Shown here in pieces: positions 1 through 7,734 of a DNA stretch of 11,577 bases (its first letter is position 1; the number at the start of each line of letters is the position of its first letter). The translations under genes and the position numbers were made by a program. Source of the stretch: RPQJ01 sp036277615 (GTDB lineage: Bacteria; Pseudomonadota; Gammaproteobacteria; Steroidobacterales; Steroidobacteraceae); contig DASUMQ010000266.1 of the NCBI GenBank assembly GCA_036277615.1, forward strand, positions 1-11,577. Direction: 5' to 3'. Below the pieces are notes generated by a model. It was not told the DNA's origin, ran no database searches, and saw only the letters and a program-made list of their open reading frames with translations.

Positions 1-2
1 CG

Positions 3-140
3 GAACCGGCGGTGCTGCCGACGTTGCTCGGCCTCGGCGTCGACCCGTACGACTACGACGTCAACTACGTCACGCTGTCGCTGCGGTATCGCTTTGGCGC
101 CGCCGTGCCGGCGGAAGAAGCCGAAGAGGCGTCGGAGTGA
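3..140 (+). CDS. C-terminal end of an outer-membrane beta-barrel protein, possibly MtrB/PioB family (5' truncated)
   Basis: An open frame enters from the left edge and stops at TGA 138-140, giving 45 residues. The segment NYVTLSLRYRF alternates hydrophobic and polar residues and ends in Phe, as expected of the last strand of an outer-membrane barrel recognised by the BAM machinery. A short acidic tail (residues PAEEAEEASE) follows. The Asp/Tyr-rich run before the strand (DPYDYDVNY) recalls MtrB/PioB barrels, which sheathe multihaem cytochromes for electron transfer across the outer membrane. With only 45 residues the family is a guess, while the barrel end is better supported. No cytochrome gene is visible here because the upstream side lies outside the window. 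Confidence 0.6.
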   Translation, partial: EPAVLPTLLGLGVDPYDYDVNYVTLSLRYRFGAAVPAEEAEEASE

Positions 141-148
141 GCCTGGGC

Positions 149-168
149 GTGCCGCTCACGGGCGGCAC
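149..168. terminator. Hairpin between convergent genes, candidate bidirectional terminator
   Basis: A perfect 7-bp inverted repeat (GTGCCGC at 149-155, GCGGCAC at 162-168) with a 6-nt loop sits in the 39-bp gap between the barrel gene ending at 140 and the minus-strand SDR gene ending at 180. Its position between two convergent stops fits transcription termination in both directions. The flank is only mildly pyrimidine-rich (CTCTCGCT on the plus side), with no T-run, so intrinsic activity is uncertain. Confidence 0.5.
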
Positions 169-179
169 CTCTCGCTGAC

Positions 180-1625
180 TCAAGTGGGGTTGCGAGTCGC
201 GCGCCGCAGGATGGCGCGAGTCAGGCCGGTGAAGATGAACAGGTGCGCCGGCACGAGCAAGTACCAGTAAAGCAGGCCAGGCACGCCGGCGGGATGCCAG
301 TACGCGGTCGAGGTCACGCTCGCGCCGCCGTCGGCGGTCGGTTCCACGACGAACTCCAGCACGCCCGCGCCGGGGCCGGCCATCTCCATCATCAGCGTGA
401 GACGCCGGTTCGGCTCGAGCGCGATGACGCGCCAGGAGTCGACGACGTCGCCGACGCGGAGGGTCCCGGGGTGCCGACGTCGGCGGCGGAAGCTCGGTCC
501 GCCGACCAGCCAGTCGATCGCACGACGCAGCCACCAGAGCGAGTCGGCATAGTACCAGCCCTCGTCGCCGCCGATCCGGCACAGCTCGGCAAAAACGCGG
601 TCGGCCGGCACGTCGCCCGACGCACGCGCGCCGGCACGCTTGGCATAGAACGCGTACTCCGGCCGGAAATTGCGACAGGCGATCGAGCCTTCGACCCAGC
701 GCGCGAGAACGCCGTGACGCAGGTCCGCCTCACGCGCCGCACGAATCGCATCCTCGAGCCCGAGCAGGCGGCGCGGCACCAGTTGCCGGATGTCGGCGTC
801 GTCCGCGACGAGATCGTGCTCGAGGCCCTCGACCAGCGCGCGCGCCACGCCGACCGGCACGCTGGTCACGAGGCGCAACCAGTACGAGGAGAGTTTCGGG
901 CTCAGCACCGGCACGGCGAGCAGGCGCGGGCGGCGACCGGCCTGGCGGCCGTAGCAGCGCATGATCTGCTCGTAGGTGACGGTCTCCGGGCCGCCGACGT
1001 CGAACGTTCGCCCCGCCGCACCGTCGAGTTCGGCCACGGCAAGCAGGTACGCGAGCAGGTCGTCGAGCGCGATCGGCGTCGAGCGCGAGCGCACCCAGGC
1101 CGGCGTGATCATCAGCGGCAGGTGGTTCACGAGGTCGCGGATCACCTCGTAGGCCGCCGAGCCGGGGCCGATGATCATGCCGGCCCGCAGCTCCGTCACG
1201 GGCACGCCGCTCGCACGAAGCACGTCTCCGGTCTCCGCGCGCGAACGCAGGTGTTCCGAGCGAGGCCGGGCGGGGATCAGGCCGCCGAGATAGACGATCC
1301 GCCGCACGCCGGCCTGCGCGGCAGCCCGTCCGAAGTTCGCCGCGGCCTCGCGGTCCAGCGCGCCGAACCCGCGACCCGCCGCCATGGAGTGGACGAGGTA
1401 GTACGCGGTGTGGACGCCGTCGAGCGCGCGCTCGAGCGTTGCGGGTGCCAGTGCGTCGGCGGGCACGCATTCGACACCTTGCCACGCGCGGGCTTCGAGC
1501 ACTTCGCGGTGGCGGGCCGTCGCACGCACGCGGCGGCCGGCGGCCTGCAGCGCGGGCACGAGGTTCGTCCCGATGTAGCCGCTCGCGCCAAAGACGAGGT
1601 GCAGCGGACGCGCGGCGTCGGGCAT
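180..1625 (-). CDS. NAD(P)-binding SDR-family protein with C-terminal DUF2867 domain
   Basis: The 481-residue protein starts with an atypical/extended SDR Rossmann fold. The dinucleotide motif GASGYIG is at residues 13-19, a basic stretch RRVRATARHR at 31-40 suggests NADP preference, and HTAYYLVHS at about 72-80 is a core strand. Residues 150-215 carry the substrate-side elements GMIIGPGS and FDVGGPETVTY typical of NmrA-like/extended SDRs. From about residue 320 to 470 it matches the layout of DUF2867, ending in a hydrophobic segment (YWYLLVPAHLFIFTGL) that may touch the membrane. This SDR+DUF2867 fusion is a known bacterial family without a firmly assigned reaction. ATG at 1625 lies 9 nt after the menA stop on the same strand, so the two are probably co-transcribed. 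The Shine-Dalgarno sequence is weak. A role acting on a quinone or other lipid is only inferred from its neighbour. Confidence 0.85.
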   Translation of the reverse strand: MPDAARPLHLVFGASGYIGTNLVPALQAAGRRVRATARHREVLEARAWQGVECVPADALAPATLERALDGVHTAYYLVHSMAAGRGFGALDREAAANFGRAAAQAGVRRIVYLGGLIPARPRSEHLRSRAETGDVLRASGVPVTELRAGMIIGPGSAAYEVIRDLVNHLPLMITPAWVRSRSTPIALDDLLAYLLAVAELDGAAGRTFDVGGPETVTYEQIMRCYGRQAGRRPRLLAVPVLSPKLSSYWLRLVTSVPVGVARALVEGLEHDLVADDADIRQLVPRRLLGLEDAIRAAREADLRHGVLARWVEGSIACRNFRPEYAFYAKRAGARASGDVPADRVFAELCRIGGDEGWYYADSLWWLRRAIDWLVGGPSFRRRRRHPGTLRVGDVVDSWRVIALEPNRRLTLMMEMAGPGAGVLEFVVEPTADGGASVTSTAYWHPAGVPGLLYWYLLVPAHLFIFTGLTRAILRRATRNPT

Positions 1626-1634
1626 CGACGCGGG

Positions 1635-2606
1635 TCAGCGGGCGAACAGGGCTCCGACGAAGAGCAGGATGGAGCCCACCGTCTGCAACCCGATCGTCAT
1701 CTCGATGCTCCTGGTGAGCGCGGCGCGCGGAACGTCCTCGCCGATGCCGGCCGCGGCCTTGAAGCCACCGGCCAGGACGAGCAGTGCGCCGGCGGCCACC
1801 CACCAGGGCATCGAGCCCATCACCACGAGCGCGACGATTGCACCGTAGGCGACCACGTGCAGCAAGCGATAGCCGAGGCGGGCGCCGTCGAGGCCCAGGC
1901 GGACGACCAGCGTGCGCTTGCCGTGGGCGGCGTCCGCCTTGCGGTCGGGCACCTCGTTGATCCAGAGGATCAGCATGACCCAGATGCCGAGCGGGATCGC
2001 CATCAGCACGGCCGCGAGGTCGAACACGCCGCTCTGCAGCCACGCAGCGCCGCCGGCCGGCAGCAACCCGAACGCGATCATCAGGAAGAATTCGCCGACG
2101 CCCTTGCCGCTCAACTGCAGCGACGGTGCCGAATAGGCCCAGGCGATGAAGATGCCGCCGATGCCGAGCGCGATGACCCAGGGCCCCTTGAGCAGCGCGA
2201 GCACGGCCCCGAGCACGCAGGCAACGCCGATCAGCGTCCAGCCCCAGTGGCTCATCTCGGTCACGGTCATCACGCGGTTCTGGATGAAGCGCGAGCCGCC
2301 GGTGTACGGGTAGATGCGATCGAGGTTGTCGCGGTCGGTGCCGGTCAGGTCGTCGCCCACGTCGTTGATCACGTTGCTCGCGCCGTGTACGAGCGCGGTC
2401 GCGAGCAGTGCGATCACGGCCGCGAGCAGGTCGAGGCGGCCCGCGACGGTCGCACCCCAGGCCGTGCCCACGAGCACCGGCAGCACGGAAGCCGTCAGGA
2501 ACTTTGGTCGGGTGGCCAGGAACAGCCGGCGCGCCCTGCGCCCGAAGCCGTCGCCGGCCAGGTCCTCGTAGCGCGGCTCGAGCGGATTGACGGCTTCCTT
2601 GACCAT
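1635..2606 (-). CDS. menA: UbiA-family prenyltransferase, MenA-like (1,4-dihydroxy-2-naphthoate polyprenyltransferase)
   Basis: This 323-residue polytopic membrane protein has both Asp-rich motifs of the UbiA superfamily. Motif I runs from N78 to D91 (NDVGDDLTGTD at 81-91), the Mg-diphosphate site. Motif II starts at N217 and contains D221, D225 and GKRTLVVRLG at 229-238. The GKRTLVVRLG ending and the TGGS segment at 102-105 are closer to MenA than to UbiA or CyoE/COX10. About eight or nine hydrophobic helices follow an N-terminal cytoplasmic arm. MenA attaches a polyprenyl chain to DHNA to make demethylmenaquinone at the cytoplasmic membrane. The start is ATG 2606, preceded by a strong GGGGGAGGA Shine-Dalgarno 4 nt upstream. 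It is the first gene of a pair with the SDR/DUF2867 gene. No other men genes are in the window, so whether the host makes menaquinone is open. Another aromatic acceptor remains possible. Confidence 0.85.
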   Translation of the reverse strand: MVKEAVNPLEPRYEDLAGDGFGRRARRLFLATRPKFLTASVLPVLVGTAWGATVAGRLDLLAAVIALLATALVHGASNVINDVGDDLTGTDRDNLDRIYPYTGGSRFIQNRVMTVTEMSHWGWTLIGVACVLGAVLALLKGPWVIALGIGGIFIAWAYSAPSLQLSGKGVGEFFLMIAFGLLPAGGAAWLQSGVFDLAAVLMAIPLGIWVMLILWINEVPDRKADAAHGKRTLVVRLGLDGARLGYRLLHVVAYGAIVALVVMGSMPWWVAAGALLVLAGGFKAAAGIGEDVPRAALTRSIEMTIGLQTVGSILLFVGALFAR

Positions 2607-2610
2607 GCGT

Positions 2611-2619
2611 TCCTCCCCC
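2611..2619 (-). promoter_or_regulatory. Strong ribosome binding site of menA
   Basis: On the minus strand GGGGGAGGA ends 4 nt before the menA ATG (2606-2604). It is one of the best Shine-Dalgarno matches in the window and fixes the start. It also shows that menA is translated independently of the V-ATPase operon upstream. Confidence 0.7.
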
Positions 2620-2643
2620 GGGACTGGAGCGGTGGACGCTAAC

Positions 2644-2663
2644 GACCGGCCGGCCTGCCGGTC
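2644..2663. terminator. Hairpin between V-ATPase operon and menA, possible terminator
   Basis: A perfect 7-bp GC-rich inverted repeat (GACCGGC at 2644-2650, GCCGGTC at 2657-2663) with a 6-nt loop lies in the 87-bp gap between the end of subunit D (2694) and the menA start (2606). It may end the V-ATPase transcript. There is no T-run on the minus-strand 3' side (GTTAGCGTCC), so it could equally be partial attenuation or an RNA-stabilising stem, leaving menA partly on the same transcript. Confidence 0.35.
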
Positions 2664-2693
2664 AAGTCCGATGCTCGCGGGACAGGACGTCGG

Positions 2694-3303
2694 TCAGCGG
2701 CGAGGGGCGGCGTTGCGGACCCGGACAGCCTCTTCCTGGTCGACGGCGTCGAGCTGTTCCTCGATGAAGTGCAGCGACCGGTCGATTTCGGGCAGCAACA
2801 CGTTCTCGAGCGCCCGCGCCCGCCGTTCGGTGCGACGGTACTCGGCCACGAGCCGACGCAGGTTCGCGGCCCGCGCGGCCTGCCGGGCGAGCTCGAGCGC
2901 CAGCCGCCGAAACGCTTCTGCGCACCGGCGCAGCTCCGGCGTGTCGCGCACCGGACGTTCCAGCGGCCGGCAAGCGACGTCCTCGAGGTTGACCTCGCCG
3001 AGCGGGATGCCGAGGAACGAGCGCGTGTCGAGTCGCAGCAATGCGCCGTCGAGCGGGCACGGCGGCTCGACCGTGAGATCGTCGAAGCCGTGGACCTCCA
3101 TGGCCTCCGCCAGCGCCGTGCGCGCGGCGGTCCAGTCCGCTTCGATCTCCTGCTGTGCCGTCACGTGTTCGCGCAGTTGACGGAGCGTCTCCGTCGCGAG
3201 CAGCACGCGCTTTTCGTCGAGCAGGTCATAGCCTTCCTGGATCAGCCGCCGGTCGTCGCGCAGTTCGAGCAGCGCAACGCGCGTTGCGGCAACCTCGCCG
3301 ATT

Positions 3304-3311
<8 letters not shown>
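2694..3311 (-). CDS. atpD: V-type ATP synthase subunit D (central rotor shaft)
   Basis: The 205-residue protein is the long coiled-coil axle that turns inside the A3B3 head and joins it to subunit C on the c-ring. It begins MPEIGEVAATRVALLELR and continues with DDRRLIQEGYDLLDEKRVLL, which fits the family pattern (TR..LL.L...L..A..G..LL..KR..L). Long charged helices fill both ends, with a middle section (residues about 80-115) that is not coiled-coil. The length suits the family (about 200-220). The frame stays open upstream to 3572, but ATG 3311 gives the conserved N-terminus and overlaps the subunit B stop by 8 bp (ATGCCTGA). There is no clear Shine-Dalgarno, consistent with coupling to B. 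It is the last gene of the operon. Despite the symbol, this is not the F-type beta subunit. Confidence 0.93.
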
Positions 3312-4693
<1,382 letters not shown>

Positions 4694-4704
<11 letters not shown>

Positions 4705-6439
4705 GGGCGGGCACCTGCAACTGGTCGAACTCGTAGTCGATCTGCCGCGGCAGTTGCTTGAGGCGCAGCAGGTCGTCCTCGCCGAATTCCTCGCCGAGGC
4801 GCTGCAACTGGCGCAGCATCGGCAGCGTCGCGAGCTTCGCGGGCGGCAACCCCGCAGCCACCGCGGCCTCGGCGCGGTCCATGAAGTGCAGCAGCACCGC
4901 GAGCATCGCGACCTGGCGCGGCGGCGAGCAGTAGCGGTCCACTTTCGAGAACGACGACTGGCGCAGGAAGCCCTCGTTGACGAGTTCCGCGCAAAGCAGC
5001 TTGGCCTGCTGCTGTGGCGGCAGGGCGTCGCGACCCACGATGCGCGCCATGCGCTCGAGGTGCGACTGCGCCTCGAGCAGGCCGAGCGCGCGCTGGCGCT
5101 GCGCCATCCAGTCCGGATTACCCGCGGTGCGCCACCAGTCCGCGAGCTCCCCCGTGTCCGAGCCGTACGACAGCAGCGGGTGGATCGCCGGGTAGAAGCG
5201 CGCCTGCGCGCGCTGCCGGTCCAGCGCCCAGAAGCAGCGCACGTAGCGCTTGGTGTGCAACGTCACGGGCTCGGAGAAATCGCCGGCCGGCGGGCTGATC
5301 GCGCCAATGATCGTGACCGACCCTTCCCGCCCCGCGAGCGTCGTCACGCGCGCGGCGCGTTCGTAGAACTCCGCCAGCCGCGAACTCAGGTAGGCGGGAT
5401 AGCCGGCCTCGCCGGGCAGCTCGCCGAGCCGGCCCGAGACCTCGCGCAGCGCCTCGGCCCAGCGGCTCGTCGAGTCGGCCATCAGCGCGACGTTGAGGCC
5501 CTGGTCGCGGAAATACTCGGCGACGGTGATCGCCGTGTAGATGCTCGCCTCGCGCGCCGCGACGGGCATGTTCGACGTGTTGGCGATGATGACCGTGCGC
5601 TCGGCCAGCGGCCGGCCGGTGCGCGGATCCTCGAGTTGCGGGAACTCGTCGAGCACTTCCGCCATCTCGTTGCCGCGCTCGCCACAGCCGACGTACACGA
5701 TCACGTCGGCGTCGCACCACTTCGCGAGCGCTTCCTGCAGCACGGTCTTGCCGGTGCCGAAGCCGCCGGGCAAGGCGGCCCGGCCGCCGCGCGCGACCGG
5801 GAACAGCGTGTCGAGGATGCGCTGCCCGGTGATCATCGGCGCGTGCGCACCGAGGCGCTCGCGCACCGGCCTGGGCTTGCGCACCGGCCAGTCGTGGTGC
5901 ATGCGCAGTGCATGGTGTGTGCCGTCGTCGGCACGCACCTCGAGCAGGACGTCCTTTTCGCCGTACTCGCCGTTTGCGACCACACGTTCGACCGTGCCCC
6001 GAACCCATGGGGGCACGAGCAGCGCCTGCGTGCGCGGTGCGATGACGGTCGCGAACGCGGTGCCGGGTTCCACGGTGTCGCCCGCGCGCACGCCGAACTC
6101 GAGGTTACAGCGCACGTGCAGCGCGACGTTGAAGCCGGGCTGGACCTGGAAGTCGTCCGTGCCCGTCAGCGGTCGCAGCAGTCCGTCGAAGATGCCGCCG
6201 AGCAGGCCCGGCCCGAGCCGGACCGAGAGTGGGCGGCCGCGTCCCACCACCGGCATTCCGGGCTCCAGCCCGGTCGTGTCCTCGTAGACCTGTGCCACGA
6301 TCTCGTCGTCGCGCAGCTGGATCACCTCGCCCAGCAGGCGGCGCTCGCCGATGTCGAGCGCCTCGAAGATGCTGAACGGTCCCTCGGCCCGCGCGCGCAG
6401 CACGGGGCCACCGATCCAGGCGATCCGTGCTCGGCTCAT
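4694..6439 (-). CDS. atpA: V-type ATP synthase subunit A (catalytic)
   Basis: The 581-residue protein hydrolyses or makes ATP at the A/B interfaces. The barrel domain (residues 1-70, starting MSRARIAWIGGPVLRARAEG) is followed by the non-homologous insertion that marks A subunits of V/A-ATPases (about 110-190, with VRAGDTVEPGT) and absent from F-type beta. The Walker A is PGGFGTGKT at 224-232 with K231. GCGERGNEM at 251-259 carries the catalytic Glu (E254). ADSTSRWAEALREVSGRLGE at 321-340 is the Walker B/switch region with D322. The length is normal. The P-loop reads GGFGTGKT rather than the commoner GPFGSGKT/GPFGAGKT, and all catalytic residues are intact. ATG 6439 overlaps the subunit E stop as ATGA and has a strong AGGAGG 4 nt upstream. 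Confidence 0.98.
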
Positions 6440-7083
6440 GCAGCCTCCTCACCGGCGCGACCCGTGAGCTGGCGGTCCACCTCGGCCAGCAGTTCCGCCG
6501 CAATGCGCTCGCGCGCGGCCACGAGGCCGCCGACGGTCGCGTCGAGGCACGCCTTGCCTGCACGGATGCGCAAGCCGGGTCCGAGGCCCGCGACCGGTGC
6601 GATCTCGATCGCGGTCGTGGTCTCGTCGAAGCACGCCCTGACGGTCGCGTCGAGTTCGCCGGCCCAGCGCGGGTCGATTTCGATCGCGACCTGCCCCAGG
6701 TGCAGCAGGTTGCGGGCGGCCTGCGCGCAGGCCGCGCGGGACCAGGCCGCGCGTGCGTCGAGGTCCGCCCAGCGGTGCTCGAGCGCCGAGGGCAGTCGTT
6801 GCCACGCGTCATCGAGCAACCGCCGCAGCATGGCCTGCCGCGTGCGGCGCTCGCGCGTGTCGATCGCGGCCTTGCGACGCGCGACCGCCAGTTCCAGCTC
6901 GCGTCGTGTTTCGAGGACCGCCTGATGCACGCGGACCCGGGCCTCGCCGCGCGCCCGGCGCACGATGTCGCGCGCCTGGTCGTCGGCTTCGTCGCGCGCC
7001 CGGCGCGTCCGCATTTCCTGCTCGCGGGCCAGCCGTCGCAACAGGGCGACGGTCTGGGCTTCGAGCACCGTTTCGCTGCTCAT
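6436..7083 (-). CDS. atpE: V-type ATP synthase subunit E (peripheral stalk)
   Basis: The 215-residue protein pairs with subunit H/G to form the stator stalks that keep A3B3 from turning with the rotor. Residues 1-95 are a charged helix rich in Arg, Glu and Ala (EQEMRTRRARDEADDQARDI at 21-40), the coiled coil. Residues about 120-215 form the globular cap, with the family pattern GLRIRAGKACLDATVGGLV at 170-188 (glycine-rich strand plus D..V..L). The length is in the family range (about 185-215). Sequence conservation is low, as usual for E, but position between F and A and both halves agree. ATG 7083 overlaps the F stop as ATGA, and its stop overlaps the A start as ATGA. The Shine-Dalgarno is weak. 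Confidence 0.88.
   Translation of the reverse strand: MSSETVLEAQTVALLRRLAREQEMRTRRARDEADDQARDIVRRARGEARVRVHQAVLETRRELELAVARRKAAIDTRERRTRQAMLRRLLDDAWQRLPSALEHRWADLDARAAWSRAACAQAARNLLHLGQVAIEIDPRWAGELDATVRACFDETTTAIEIAPVAGLGPGLRIRAGKACLDATVGGLVAARERIAAELLAEVDRQLTGRAGEEAA
6444..6449 (-). promoter_or_regulatory. Strong ribosome binding site of subunit A inside the end of subunit E
   Basis: Minus-strand AGGAGG lies 4 nt before the subunit A ATG, in the final codons of E. With K, it is one of only two strong Shine-Dalgarno matches inside the operon. A (and coupled B) are needed in three copies per complex. Confidence 0.6.
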
Positions 7084-7379
7084 GCTTCGATCCCGAGTGC
7101 ATTGCGCACTTCGCGCACCAGGTCCGGCGGCGCGCCCGCGCCGCGGATGTCAGGCACCACGGTGAACGGCGGCTCGATCGCCTCGAGCGCCTGCCGCAGC
7201 AGGGCGGGCGGCACGGACTCCGCGAGCGGCCCCGAGAACAGCACGCACTCGGCGTCGCTCGCGAGGGCCTGCTGCAGCGCATCCGCCGCGTCGCCCGGTT
7301 CCGTCACGCGCGTCTCGACCCCGGCGAGCCGGAACCCGGCCGCCGTGACTTCGTCGCCGATGTAGAGGATGCGGGCCAT
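7080..7379 (-). CDS. atpF: V-type ATP synthase subunit F (central stalk)
   Basis: The 99-residue protein binds subunit D and completes the rotor axle. It opens with a CheY-like strand and loop, ILYIGDEVTAAGFRLAGVET (residues 4-23), the clearest subunit F signature (GD..T..GFRLAG). CVLFSGPLAESVPPALL fits the central beta-alpha unit, where other members have ITE..AE..P. The size is standard (about 100). ATG 7379 follows the subunit K stop after one base (TGAGATG), and its stop forms ATGA with subunit E. In the better-known operons F lies after C, directly before A. Here it comes before E. Confidence 0.93.
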   Translation of the reverse strand: MARILYIGDEVTAAGFRLAGVETRVTEPGDAADALQQALASDAECVLFSGPLAESVPPALLRQALEAIEPPFTVVPDIRGAGAPPDLVREVRNALGIEA

Positions 7380-7380
7380 C

Positions 7381-7734
7381 TCAGCCCAGCCGGTTGAGGA
7401 TCAGGATCGACACGATCAGTCCGTAGATCGCGATGCCCTCGGCCAGGCCGACCATGACCAGCACCCGGCCGAACAGGTCGGGCTTCTCGGCGAGCGCGCC
7501 GAGCGCCGCGGTCCCCACGTTCGCCACCGCGTAGCCTGCGCCGAGCGCGGCCAGGCCGGCGGCGAGCGCGGCCGAGGCGAAGCCCCAGCGCAGCGCCTCG
7601 GGGTCGACGGCGACGGCGGGCTCGACGGCCTGCGCGAACGCCGGCCACGCTGCGATCAGCGCCACCGTCGTGGCGGCCACGGTGACGGCCGTCAACGTCG
7701 CGAGCGCGAAGGTCCAGCGGACGGGAGCTTTCAT
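7381..7734 (-). CDS. atpK: V-type ATP synthase subunit K (membrane c-ring proteolipid)
   Basis: The 117-residue protein contains an N-terminal hydrophobic leader (residues 7-36, ending WPAFAQA, with an AxA signal-peptidase-like site after A36), then one helical hairpin: helix 1 at about 50-80 and helix 2 at about 89-114. E99 in GLAEGIAIYGLI is the ion-carrying carboxylate, and Y104 matches the conserved Tyr of V-type rings. This is the short, single-hairpin type (about 8 kDa mature), which favours ATP synthesis over the doubled eukaryotic type. The Thr/Gln after the Glu position that bind Na+ in Enterococcus NtpK are replaced by Gly100/Ile101, and helix 1 has no Gln, so H+ is the inferred ion. 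ATG 7734 overlaps the subunit I stop as ATGA and has a strong Shine-Dalgarno, fitting the many copies needed per ring. Confidence 0.93.
   Translation of the reverse strand: MKAPVRWTFALATLTAVTVAATTVALIAAWPAFAQAVEPAVAVDPEALRWGFASAALAAGLAALGAGYAVANVGTAALGALAEKPDLFGRVLVMVGLAEGIAIYGLIVSILILNRLG

Noticed and set aside
243..2642. Plus-strand open frame of 799 codons opposite the SDR and menA genes
   Set aside because: It is rich in Arg, His, Ala and Gly without any domain and lies fully antisense to two genes with clear motifs. Such mirror frames are expected in very GC-rich DNA.
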